From an uncultured Verrucomicrobia subdivision 3 bacterium (GTDB taxonomy: Bacteria > Verrucomicrobiota > Verrucomicrobiia > Limisphaerales > UBA11358): a stretch of 64,000 nucleotides of DNA. This document shows positions 23,939-32,619 of the stretch, piece after piece; position 1 is the stretch's first letter, and every line of letters starts with the position of its first letter. Location of the stretch: positions 1-64,000 of the forward strand of contig CAITTG010000079.1 of NCBI GenBank assembly GCA_903895255.1, written 5' to 3'. The translations under genes and the position numbers were made by a program. Under the pieces are notes generated by a model, which was not told the origin of the DNA, did no database searches, and worked only from the letters and a program-made list of their open reading frames with translations.

Positions 23939-24850
23939 ATGTATTCGTTCTCGACCTGTTGGAACTCCAACCGCCACACCGACGGGCGCGAAATGCTGCT
24001 CGAAATCCGGGATTTGGGTTTTGAGTACGCCGAATTAAGCCATGGAATCCGGTTGAGCCTGGTGCCCGGGATCCTCGAGGCGGTGGACGCGGGCGAGATC
24101 AAGATTTCCACCCTCCACAATTTCTGCCCCCTGCCCATGGGCATCACCCATGCGGCACCCAATATCTACGAATTCAGCGCCGACCGGGAGCGCGACCAGG
24201 AGCTGGCCGTGCGGCATACCCTCAAGACGCTCGACTTTGCCGCGCGCGTGAAGGCCCAGCTCGTCGTGCTGCATTTTGGCAGCATGGACCTCAAGGATTA
24301 CATGGGCAAGCTGGAGGACATGCTGGCGCGCGGGGAAAAAAACTCGCCGAAATACCTCAAGCTGTGCGCGGAGGCGGCCAAAAAACGCGAGACGCAAAAA
24401 GTCAAACCTTTCGCCCGCGCCATTGCCAATCTCAAACGGTTTCTGCCCGAGGCGGAGAAACGCAATTTGCGGCTGGGCATTGAATGCCGCGAGGCGCTCC
24501 AGGAACTGCCCGTGGAAAGCGACTTCCCCTATTTGTTTTACGAGGCCGGCAGTCCCGCCGTGGGTTACTGGCACGACACCGGCCACGCCCAGATCAAGGA
24601 AAACCTGGGCTTCCTCAATCACACCGCGCACCTGGCCTCCCTGGCCGACCACCTGGCCGGATTCCACATTCACGATGTGCAATTCCCCACGCGCGACCAT
24701 TGCGCGCCCGGCACGGGCATGATCAATTTCAAGGCTCTGGCCCCGTACGTCAAACCACATCACCTCAAAGTCTTCGAATTCAGCCCCTCCATGACCGGGG
24801 AGTTCGTCAAGCCCGGCATTGAGCATATTAAAAATCTTTGGGGCGAATAA
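23939..24850 (+). CDS. Sugar phosphate isomerase/epimerase family TIM-barrel protein
   Basis: From the ATG at 23939 this is a 303-residue protein of the xylose-isomerase-like/AP endonuclease 2 TIM-barrel superfamily. Visible barrel elements are EIRDLGFEYAELSHG, KISTLHNFCPLP, AQLVVLHFGSMD, NLRLGIECREALQELP, AVGYWHDTGHAQI and LAGFHIHDVQFP. The His, Glu and Asp residues in LHFG, IEC, HDTGHA and HIHD are the expected metal ligands. Substrate is unknown; members epimerise or isomerise sugars and inositols. The open frame extends upstream to a TTG at 23888, but the family core starts with MYSFSTCWNS. Confidence 0.85.
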   Translation: MYSFSTCWNSNRHTDGREMLLEIRDLGFEYAELSHGIRLSLVPGILEAVDAGEIKISTLHNFCPLPMGITHAAPNIYEFSADRERDQELAVRHTLKTLDFAARVKAQLVVLHFGSMDLKDYMGKLEDMLARGEKNSPKYLKLCAEAAKKRETQKVKPFARAIANLKRFLPEAEKRNLRLGIECREALQELPVESDFPYLFYEAGSPAVGYWHDTGHAQIKENLGFLNHTAHLASLADHLAGFHIHDVQFPTRDHCAPGTGMINFKALAPYVKPHHLKVFEFSPSMTGEFVKPGIEHIKNLWGE

Positions 24851-24964
24851 CTGGCCTTCCATTCCCACCGCCCACCCAAACGCGTCATTGCCATTATCCC
24901 CCGGCAAGCGCAGTCTGAGGGGGTGGCGCGCGTCAAATCCGCCGCCACTGCAATTGTTGCCGCT

Positions 24965-27484
24965 ATGAATGACATCAAACCGGGAGTGGTTGGGGTTCTG
25001 GGAAGCAAGGATTACGTGCCGGCCAATGTGCCGGAATTGCTGGCCTTGCTGGGGCTCCCCCGCGAGCGCCAGCAGGACTTGCAGGCGGTGTTGCGCGAAC
25101 TGGAACATTCCGGCGAGATCGCCCGCATCAAGGGCAATCGCTACATTCAATCCGCGGAGGCGGATCTCATTCCCGGGCGGATTCGCATGAACCGCCAGGG
25201 CAAGGGCTTTTTACAGCCGGATGACACCAGCCTCAAGGAAATCGCCATTGCGGAAAGCGCCACCGGCACGGCCTTGCATGAGGACCGCGTCCTCGTGCGT
25301 CGCGAGGTGCGGGCCAAGGGCTTGCGCCCGGACGTGGGCCAGCCCGCCACCGGCTCAGTAGTGCGCATTCTGGAGCGCCACCGCACCCAGGTGGTTGGCA
25401 CCCTGCAGCGCGGCCGCCAGTTTCTCTATGTCATCCCAGATGACCCGCGCATTCCGCATGACATCTACGTGCCGGAACCGCGCGATGTCGGCCGGCCGGC
25501 GCACATCGGCGACAAGGTGGTCGTCGAGCTGCGGGAGTGGGAATCACGCCACACGAACCCCGAGGGCGAGGTTGTCGAGGTGCTCGGCGCGCCGGATGAG
25601 GAAGGCGTGGACATGCTCTCGGTGTTGCGCCAGTACAATTTGCCCCTGCATTTCCCCAAGGCCGTCCTGCACGAGGCCAGCGTGATCGGCAACACCGTGA
25701 GCCCCCACGATCTGACGGACCGGGTGGACTGCCGGGCACACCAGGTGATCACGATTGATCCGGATGATGCCAAGGACTTTGACGATGCCATCTGCCTGCA
25801 ACGCGCCGGCGCCGGCGAATGGAAGTTGTGGGTCCACATTGCCGATGTTTCCCATTATGTAAAGCCCGGCACCGCGCTGGATGTGGAGGCCCGCAAGCGT
25901 GGCAATTCCACCTACCTGGTGGACCGGGTGATTCCCATGCTCCCGGAGGCGCTGAGCAATGAACTGTGCTCGCTCAAGCCGCACGTGGACCGCCTGACCA
26001 AATGCGTGGAGTTTTTGGTGTCCGACGACGGGCGCGTGCTGGACGCCCAGTTTTACCCTGCCGTGATCCACTCCCAGCGCCGGTTCGCCTACGGGGACGT
26101 GCTGGCGATTTTGGAACGCCCCCCGACTGCCGACCCCATCGAGCAAATGCTCCATCAGGCGCACGCGCTGGCCCAGCACATCCGGCGGCGGCGGTTCAAG
26201 GCGGGTTCGCTGGACCTGGATTTTCCCGAGACGAAAATCCGGCTGGACGATCACGGACGCATCCTGCGCATCGAACGCAATGCAAACGATGTGTCGCACC
26301 AGTTGATCGAGGAATACATGCTGCTGGCCAATGAGGCCGTGGCGACGCGGCTGATGAGTCTGGCCAAACCGGCGATTTATCGCGTGCATGAATCGCCGGA
26401 CGAGCGGCGGTTGCAGGAGTATCGCCAGGAAGTGCTGGGCCAGAATGTGCCTTGTGGCAACCTGCGCTCCCCGGGCGAGGTGCAAAAGCTCCTGCATCAC
26501 CTCAATGAATTGCCCACCGGGCCGGCCTTGAAAATCGGTTTTCTCAAATCCCTCATGCGGGCGCGCTATGACATTGAGCCTCTGGGCCATTATGGTCTGG
26601 CCAAGAAAAAATACACGCACTTCACCTCGCCCATCCGGCGTTATGCGGACTTGGTGGTGCACCGCGCTTTGTTTGAAAAAAATCCCGCCCCGGGGGTTAA
26701 GCTCAAGGAGATTGCCGAGCACATTTCCGTGACCGAGCGCAACTCGGCCGATGCTGAGCGCGACAGCAAGGACGTGAAGCTGTTTGCCTTCCTCAAAGCG
26801 CAACTCAAGTCCGGCCGCCCGGAAAAATATCCCGCGCTGGTGACCGATGTGCGCAATTTCGGTTTCTTCGTGGATGTCCCCGGTCTGGCCATGAGCGGCC
26901 TGGTGCCGTTGTCCACCGTGGAGGATGATTTCTTTGTGTTCGACGAGGCGCGCAATCATCTGGTGGGCCGTCGCACCCGCCGGATTATCCGGCTGGGCGA
27001 TTCGGTGACCGTGCAGGTGGCGAAAGTGGACACTTTCAAGAAGCAGGTGGATTTCCGGCTGGCGGTGGTGGTGCCCAAGCTCTCCGCGCTACGCCCCACG
27101 GTGCCCAAGCCGAGTCCCAAGCGTCCACCCCAAGGTCGCGCTGGCGGCCGGCCACCGGCTCAGCCCGATCGCCGCCCTGACCGCCGGCCGGGCAAACATC
27201 CTGGCCGACGTTCTGGCCTTCGGCCAGACAGCCGTCCGGACAACCGCCAGGATAACCGTCCAGAAAGGCACCCGGGTCAATCTCAGGCGCAGCGCCCAAA
27301 TCAACGGCCCAACCAGCGTCAGGATAACCGGCCAAACCCCAACCGTCCGGGCACCTCCAGCCCGGCGAAAGGTAATCGTCCGGTGGACCGCCGTCCCGAT
27401 GCGCGCAAAAGCGGCCCGGCCTTGGGCACCACCCAGCGGCCTTTGTTGCGATCCAGTAATTCGTTTGGGCGCGGGCGCCGGTGA
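24965..27484 (+). CDS. rnr: Ribonuclease R with long basic low-complexity tail
   Basis: This 3'-5' exoribonuclease (about 839 residues from the ATG at 24965; a GTG at 24923 is possible) degrades structured RNA. Order: N-terminal winged helix (VPELLALLGLPRERQQDLQ), OB cold-shock domains (GRIRMNRQGKGFLQPDD), an RNB catalytic domain with metal-binding aspartates in IDPDDAKDFDDAI (about 263-275), YTHFTSPIRRYADLVVHRAL, and an S1 domain (GFFVDVPGLAMSGLVPL). From about residue 708 onward a roughly 130-residue tail is dominated by Arg, Pro, Gln, Asn and Asp (DRRPDRRPGKHPGRR, DNRQDNRPERHP), much longer than the basic tail of E. coli RNase R. Confidence 0.95.
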   Translation: MNDIKPGVVGVLGSKDYVPANVPELLALLGLPRERQQDLQAVLRELEHSGEIARIKGNRYIQSAEADLIPGRIRMNRQGKGFLQPDDTSLKEIAIAESATGTALHEDRVLVRREVRAKGLRPDVGQPATGSVVRILERHRTQVVGTLQRGRQFLYVIPDDPRIPHDIYVPEPRDVGRPAHIGDKVVVELREWESRHTNPEGEVVEVLGAPDEEGVDMLSVLRQYNLPLHFPKAVLHEASVIGNTVSPHDLTDRVDCRAHQVITIDPDDAKDFDDAICLQRAGAGEWKLWVHIADVSHYVKPGTALDVEARKRGNSTYLVDRVIPMLPEALSNELCSLKPHVDRLTKCVEFLVSDDGRVLDAQFYPAVIHSQRRFAYGDVLAILERPPTADPIEQMLHQAHALAQHIRRRRFKAGSLDLDFPETKIRLDDHGRILRIERNANDVSHQLIEEYMLLANEAVATRLMSLAKPAIYRVHESPDERRLQEYRQEVLGQNVPCGNLRSPGEVQKLLHHLNELPTGPALKIGFLKSLMRARYDIEPLGHYGLAKKKYTHFTSPIRRYADLVVHRALFEKNPAPGVKLKEIAEHISVTERNSADAERDSKDVKLFAFLKAQLKSGRPEKYPALVTDVRNFGFFVDVPGLAMSGLVPLSTVEDDFFVFDEARNHLVGRRTRRIIRLGDSVTVQVAKVDTFKKQVDFRLAVVVPKLSALRPTVPKPSPKRPPQGRAGGRPPAQPDRRPDRRPGKHPGRRSGLRPDSRPDNRQDNRPERHPGQSQAQRPNQRPNQRQDNRPNPNRPGTSSPAKGNRPVDRRPDARKSGPALGTTQRPLLRSSNSFGRGRR

Positions 27485-27743
27485 TCGGCTTGTAAAACCG
27501 GCGGCCGCAGCTTGCGGCATGGTTCCTCGGTGGCGCATACCGCCCCCCAGGATGCGCCTAGACCGGCGTTGGATGGGAAAATGGCTTGCGACTCTAGCCA
27601 GCGAGCCAAAAATGTGTTAAGTAGGCTATTGGCAGTCAATCGGGTCATTGGCTGGCGCGAGTGACAAAGCCTCAGATTATGCCCGGGTGACTTTAGCAAC
27701 CAACTCTGAATAAAAACCTTTTGTTTAACCAAAGGAAGCGCCT

Positions 27744-29000
27744 ATGAAACCAGGTAAAGTGGGATTCTTAACATGGTTGGTGCTGTTGGCTGGCATTTAC
27801 GTGGCCGCGGCCCAAGGGACGACAGCCTTCACTTATCAAGGCCAGTTGCACGACAGTGGCACCAATGCCAATGGCACTTACACGCTTAGTTTTTCGCTCT
27901 ATAATGCGCCAGTCGGCGGAGCCCAAATCGGAACCAGCGTGACCACCAGCACAACGCTAGCCAACGGACTCTTCTCGGTGAACCTTGATTTTGGGGCCGC
28001 CGCTTTCAATGGCAGCGCCCGATGGCTGGATATCGCCGTGCAAGCGGGAACGAATGCCGCCGAAACGCTCGCTCCGCGCGTCCAGATTTTACCCGCGCCT
28101 TATGCGCTGTATGCGGTCAACGCTGCCTCGGCCGCGGCCTTGAACCAGGGCGGCTGGTCGCAAACCGTCGGCAACTACCAAACCTACAGCAACGTCTTTC
28201 TGGTCTCCAACCAGGGTAATCTGGTGCTTGGCTTGGGCAGCGGCGGCGGCCTCCTCAATGGGAATCTGCAAGTGAGCAGTCTGCAGATTAACTCCGCGGG
28301 GCTCGGTGATGATGGCCAGGGACAGTTAGTCACCAGTGGCGGCCTCATTACTTCCAATCTGGTTTTGAATGGCAACAGCATTCAGTTCCCGGCGAATCAG
28401 GGGGCCAGCCTGGCTGTGAACGCGGGCGGGGATTTTATCTTTGACGGTAATATCCAGTTGACCGCGCTGGGCGTCATTGCCTTTCCGGGCAACAGCGCGG
28501 CCACCATTTCGGGGGCCAACAACGGAGTTCATATCAACGGTGGCCTTCAGGAAAACGGTTCGACGAGCATTGTGGGCGATGCCGGCGTGTCCGGCAACCT
28601 GCATGTGGGCAACCTTATTTATGGCACGCTCTACCAGCCCAGCGACCGGAATTTAAAAGCCGGTTTTGCCAGCGTGGATCCGGTGCGCATTTTGGATCAG
28701 GTGGCCAAACTGCCCATTTCGAGCTGGAATTACAAAACCGAGGAGGCCACCCGCCATATCGGTCCAATGGCGCAGGACTTTTACGCCGCTTTCCAAGTGG
28801 GCGCGGATGACCGGCATATTGCGACGGTGGACGAAGGTGGCATCGCGCTGGCGGCGATTCAGGGGCTAAATGAGCGCTTGCAGGCCGACTTGAAACGTCA
28901 GGCTCTGGAAAATGCGCAGTTGCGCCAGCAAAACGAGATGCTCGTCCAACGGTTGGACAGTTTGGAAGCCGCCTTGAAAGCCCTGGCCGGAAAGAAATGA
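27744..29000 (+). CDS. Secreted protein with C-terminal S74 intramolecular chaperone domain
   Basis: The 418-residue protein has a signal peptide (to about 25), then an N-terminal module TTAFTYQGQLHDSGTNANGT.. found in planctomycete and verrucomicrobial surface proteins. A Gly/Asn-rich beta-helical-looking middle (about 130-290) follows. The C-terminus is the Peptidase_S74/ICA domain first known from phage tailspikes: PSDRNLKAGF with the autoproteolytic Ser300-Lys305 pair, then HIGPMAQDFYAAF and a leucine-rich trimerising helix (about 375-415). It is probably a trimeric, self-processing surface fibre. A purine-rich ribosome binding site (AAAGGAAG) precedes the ATG. The next gene starts seven bases after the stop. 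Confidence 0.85.
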   Translation: MKPGKVGFLTWLVLLAGIYVAAAQGTTAFTYQGQLHDSGTNANGTYTLSFSLYNAPVGGAQIGTSVTTSTTLANGLFSVNLDFGAAAFNGSARWLDIAVQAGTNAAETLAPRVQILPAPYALYAVNAASAAALNQGGWSQTVGNYQTYSNVFLVSNQGNLVLGLGSGGGLLNGNLQVSSLQINSAGLGDDGQGQLVTSGGLITSNLVLNGNSIQFPANQGASLAVNAGGDFIFDGNIQLTALGVIAFPGNSAATISGANNGVHINGGLQENGSTSIVGDAGVSGNLHVGNLIYGTLYQPSDRNLKAGFASVDPVRILDQVAKLPISSWNYKTEEATRHIGPMAQDFYAAFQVGADDRHIATVDEGGIALAAIQGLNERLQADLKRQALENAQLRQQNEMLVQRLDSLEAALKALAGKK

Positions 29001-29007
29001 GGCGGCC

Positions 29008-29430
29008 ATGAAAACCCTGTTAATCCTGCTGCTCCTGTCCGGCACCGCCCTGGCTCAAAGCAGTGCCCGCTTCACCATCACCCGTAATAGTGTGGCCGGG
29101 GGTGGCGCGACCGCCAGCAGCGGGCATTATCAGCTGGCGGGCACGGTGGCCCAACCGCTGGCGGCTGTGCCGGGCAGCGCCCATTACTCCATTCAAGGCG
29201 GCTTTTGGATTGTGCCCGCCCCCATCCTCTTTGGACCACAGGCGGTTGGCACCAATTTTTTCATTTCCATTCAGAGCGAATTGGGCAAGACCTACACCCT
29301 GCAGTATCTTGATGCTTTGGGCACCGGCTGGCAAAGCCTGCCACCGCTGGCCGGCACCGGCGGCATTATCACGGTTACCAACGGCGGCGCGGGAGTGGCC
29401 CAGCGATTTTACCGGCTGTTGGAACCTTAA
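29008..29430 (+). CDS. Small secreted protein with C-terminal FYR module
   Basis: The 140-residue protein has a signal peptide (MKTLLILLLLSGTALAQ). An N-terminal stretch (ITRNSVAGGGATASSGHYQL...YSIQGGFW) is of a kind common in secreted proteins of the phylum. A C-terminal beta module follows (KTYTLQYLDALGTGWQSLPP...RFYRLLEP). The same C-terminal pattern closes the proteins at 32620-35718 and 51212-57280. It is the operon partner of the S74-domain protein and may help assemble or anchor it; this is inference from the seven-base spacing. Confidence 0.78.
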   Translation: MKTLLILLLLSGTALAQSSARFTITRNSVAGGGATASSGHYQLAGTVAQPLAAVPGSAHYSIQGGFWIVPAPILFGPQAVGTNFFISIQSELGKTYTLQYLDALGTGWQSLPPLAGTGGIITVTNGGAGVAQRFYRLLEP

Positions 29431-29691
29431 TGCGGCAAAACCAAATTCGGCCTCGCCGGCTTCCGGGCCGGGTGCTCCTCAAAACGGCTTTGCTGAAGCA
29501 ACGCATCGTCCCTGGCAAAGTTGCGGGCGCCTTGGTAACCGTGACCACCGTAAAAACTCCCCTGCCTGCCTGTTAAACCGTGCGTCGCGGAGCAGCTCAC
29601 TGACAGGATCGGATTGACATTTTTCGCCAGTAAAGGCATTAGCTGTTCGGTTCCCGCGTCTCAGAATTTAAATTTGCGGTCACGACTCAAA

Positions 29692-31809
29692 ATGCCCTTG
29701 CCCCCGTCAACCTCGTTTTTGCCCGCTGCCATCGTCTGGCGGGCTGGCCAGTGGGTGCCGTTGGTCATGGTCCTGGCCTTCAGCGCACACCCCGTCCGCG
29801 CGCAAACCACAAACACGGAACTACACACCGTGGCCGAGGTGCGGAGCCTGTCGGCGGCGGCGGCACAGCAGCATTTGAATGTCCGGTTGCGCGGGGTGGT
29901 CACCTTTTTCGATGAGGGCCTGTTCTCGCGTTTTATGCAAGACGACACCTCCGGGGTTTACTTGTATGACGCCGGATTGCCGGTGCATTTGATCCCGGGC
30001 CAGTTGGTGGAGGTGGCCGGCACCACCAGTTCGGGCGAATATGCCCCCATCGTGGTGCCCAAGGAAATTCACGTCGTGGGCCAGGGGCCGCTGCCGTCGC
30101 CCCGGCGGGTGGGTTACGACGAAATGGCCAGCGGCCAGGAGGACAGCCAGTTTGTGGAAATCAGCGGGGTGGTGCGGTCGGTGGAATTGCTGACCAACCA
30201 ATATTATGAAATTGAAATTGCCACCGGTGGGGGCCGGCTCTCCGTTTATGCCCGCACCCTGCCAGTGGACCGGGTGGAAGCGCTGCCGGACAGCACCGTA
30301 CGGGTGCGGGGTGTTTGCTCCACCCAGTTTAATCGTCGCCGGCAATTATTTGCCATCCGCTTGATGGTGCCGCGGCCGGAAGATTTGGTGACGGAATCAC
30401 CGGCTCCCAGTGATCCTTTTGCCATCGCCGCCCGGCCGATCGGCAGCCTCCTGCAATTCACCCCGCAGGAATCGTTTGGCCGCCGCGTGAAGGTGGCGGG
30501 GCAGGTGATCTATTACGAGCCGGGCAAGGAGGTTTTTTTGCAGGAGGGTGATCAGGGCGTCGAAGTGCAAACCCGCGGGCAGGAACCGCTGGCGCTGGGC
30601 GATCAAGTGGAGGCGCTGGGATTTGTCAGCCAGGGGGATTACACCCCGCTGCTGCAGGATGGCATCTACCGCAAGCTGACGGCGGGACCGCCCCTGGCAC
30701 CCGCGCGGGTGACGCCGGATGAGGCGCTCAATGGCAAATATGACTGCCAGCTCATTCAGGTCACCGCCAGGGTCCTGGACCGGGCATTACTGGGGACGGA
30801 ACGTTATCTGGTGTTGCAGGAGGGTGACATTATCTTTCAAGCCTTCTTGGGCGAACTGGATGGTGACGATCCCCTGGCGCAATTGGAAAACGGGAGTCGT
30901 GTGGCCGTTACCGGCGTTTGCCGGATTGAGCCGGGCGTGTGGCTGGCGGGGGACACCTGGCGCGCCAAGGCTTTTCGGTTGCAAATGCGTTCCATCGCAG
31001 ACGTTACGCTGGTCGAGGCCCCCTCATGGTGGACCCTCCGCCGGGTGCTGGGGGCGGCCATCGCGGTGAGTGTGGCGGCGCTGGCAGCGTTTGCGTGGGT
31101 TGTGGTCTTGCGGCGGCAGGTGGCGGAGCGGGGGCGTGAGTTGGAAATCCAAATCCAGGAACGGCAACTGGCCGAGCGCCGGCGTGAGATTGAGCAGGAG
31201 CGCACCCGCGTGGCGCAGGATTTGCACGATGAGTTGGGGTCCACCCTGACGGAGGTCAGCATGCTCGGCTCCTTGCTCCAAACCCCGTCCATCCCGCTGG
31301 AGACCCGGGCGACTCACTTGGAGAAGCTGGTGCAGGTGTCGCGCGCGGTGGTGGCCACGCTGGATGAAATCGTCTGGGCCGTTAATCCCACTTATGACTC
31401 GGTCGCCTCGCTGGCCAGTTATTATTCGCTGTTCGCGCAGCGGTTTTTAAACCTCGCGGGCATGGCGTGCCGCCTCACGGTCGCGGAAACCTTCCCGGCG
31501 GCCCCGCTGGACTCCCGGTTGCGGCACGGAGTTTTTCTTGCATTCAAAGAAGCGCTCAACAATGCTGTCCGCCATTCCGGCGCCTCCCAAGTGCACATTG
31601 AAATGAGTGTCGCCGCGCACGTTTTGCGCATTGTCATTGCCGACAATGGCTGCGGCTTTGATGCCCGCCGGCGCCAGCCGGGCTGTGACGGCCTCGCTGG
31701 CATGCAGGAGCGCATGACCCGGCTGGGCGGCCATTGTGAAATCACCAGCCAGCCTCATCAGGGAACAACCGTAATCTTTACTTTGCCGCTGGGAACCCCT
31801 GTGTCATGA
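29692..31809 (+). CDS. Membrane sensor histidine kinase (HisKA_3 type)
   Basis: The 705-residue kinase starts at the ATG at 29692, which fits the following signal/anchor region. The periplasmic part (about 45-445) contains at least four OB-fold-like repeats (near 61 LNVRLRGVVTFFDEG, 153, 263 GRRVKVAGQVIYYEPG and 353 QLIQVTARVLDRALLG). A transmembrane helix (about 452-473) leads into a coiled coil. The HisKA_3 box has phospho-acceptor His512 (RVAQDLHDELGSTLTE), and the HATPase domain has FKEALNNAVRHSGA, IADNGCGFD and GLAGMQERMTRLGG. It should phosphorylate the response regulator whose gene overlaps its stop codon (ATGA). The signal sensed is unknown. Confidence 0.92.
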   Translation: MPLPPSTSFLPAAIVWRAGQWVPLVMVLAFSAHPVRAQTTNTELHTVAEVRSLSAAAAQQHLNVRLRGVVTFFDEGLFSRFMQDDTSGVYLYDAGLPVHLIPGQLVEVAGTTSSGEYAPIVVPKEIHVVGQGPLPSPRRVGYDEMASGQEDSQFVEISGVVRSVELLTNQYYEIEIATGGGRLSVYARTLPVDRVEALPDSTVRVRGVCSTQFNRRRQLFAIRLMVPRPEDLVTESPAPSDPFAIAARPIGSLLQFTPQESFGRRVKVAGQVIYYEPGKEVFLQEGDQGVEVQTRGQEPLALGDQVEALGFVSQGDYTPLLQDGIYRKLTAGPPLAPARVTPDEALNGKYDCQLIQVTARVLDRALLGTERYLVLQEGDIIFQAFLGELDGDDPLAQLENGSRVAVTGVCRIEPGVWLAGDTWRAKAFRLQMRSIADVTLVEAPSWWTLRRVLGAAIAVSVAALAAFAWVVVLRRQVAERGRELEIQIQERQLAERRREIEQERTRVAQDLHDELGSTLTEVSMLGSLLQTPSIPLETRATHLEKLVQVSRAVVATLDEIVWAVNPTYDSVASLASYYSLFAQRFLNLAGMACRLTVAETFPAAPLDSRLRHGVFLAFKEALNNAVRHSGASQVHIEMSVAAHVLRIVIADNGCGFDARRRQPGCDGLAGMQERMTRLGGHCEITSQPHQGTTVIFTLPLGTPVS

Positions 31810-32432
31810 CCAAAGTTGCCATTGTTGAAGATAATAAAACCACCCGCGAGGGCCTGGAGACCATCGTCAATTTATCCGCCGACTTCCGTTGCGTGGGCAC
31901 CTGCGCCACGGCGGAGGAGGCGCTCAAGGTGCTGCCCAAGCTGGAACCCGAATTGGTGTTGATGGACATCCAGTTGCCGAACATGTCCGGCGTGGACTGT
32001 GTGGCGCGGCTGAAGGAGCTGCTGCCGGGCGTCAAAGCCATCATGGTGACGGTGTACGAGGATCCGGACCGGATTTTTCGCGCCTTGCGGGCGGGGGCCT
32101 CGGGCTATCTATTAAAACGATCCACACCCGAGGAGGTGCTGCACGCCATGAGCGAGGTGCAACTGGGGGGCGGGGCCATGAGCGGGGAGATTGCCCGGAA
32201 GGTGATTGGCTATTTTCGCGAACAGACCACTGCCTCTACAGAAGTAGACGAGCTGACGCCGCGCGAGCGCGAGGTGCTGGAACTGGTGGTGCATGGCCTT
32301 TCCAACAAGGAAATCTGCGAGCGCCTCTCGGTCACCGTGGCGGCCGTGCGGTTTCACCTCAAACACATCTACCAAAAGCTCCACGTCCATTCCCGGACCG
32401 AGGCCGCTCTTAAATTCCGCCCCGCCAAATAA
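31806..32432 (+). CDS. NarL/FixJ-family response regulator
   Basis: The 208-residue regulator has a receiver domain (KVAIVEDNKTTREGLE, phospho-acceptor Asp54 in LVLMDIQLPNMSG, Lys in GASGYLLKRS) and a LuxR-type DNA-binding domain (ELTPREREVLELVVHGLSNK and VTVAAVRFHLKHIYQKLHVH). It is translationally coupled to the histidine kinase by an ATGA overlap, forming a complete two-component system. The adjacent downstream genes encode glycan-binding and glycan-cleaving proteins, which are plausible targets, but no operator was identified. Confidence 0.95.
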   Translation: MTKVAIVEDNKTTREGLETIVNLSADFRCVGTCATAEEALKVLPKLEPELVLMDIQLPNMSGVDCVARLKELLPGVKAIMVTVYEDPDRIFRALRAGASGYLLKRSTPEEVLHAMSEVQLGGGAMSGEIARKVIGYFREQTTASTEVDELTPREREVLELVVHGLSNKEICERLSVTVAAVRFHLKHIYQKLHVHSRTEAALKFRPAK

Positions 32433-32619
32433 AGAGGGAAGGCTAAACTCCATGGGTGGGGCCGCGCAAAAAACTATCTACTTGGGGAGCTATCCCTTTC
32501 CCAGCCCTTCGCTATAGTAGCTATGAATTCACCAACTGCCGCCAATTCCAATTGTGGAACTGTCGGCGGCGGTGCCGATAAAAAACAACGCAAACGACAA
32601 CGCAACCCGACGTCAGCCA

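Noticed and set aside
25544..26959. Antisense 471-residue open frame opposite rnr
   Set aside because: The plus-strand frame is unambiguous RNase R; the antisense product has no family features.
29431..29691. Upstream extension of the histidine kinase frame to 29614
   Set aside because: The extension adds 26 residues before the natural membrane-targeting region; the ATG at 29692 gives a more sensible N-terminus.
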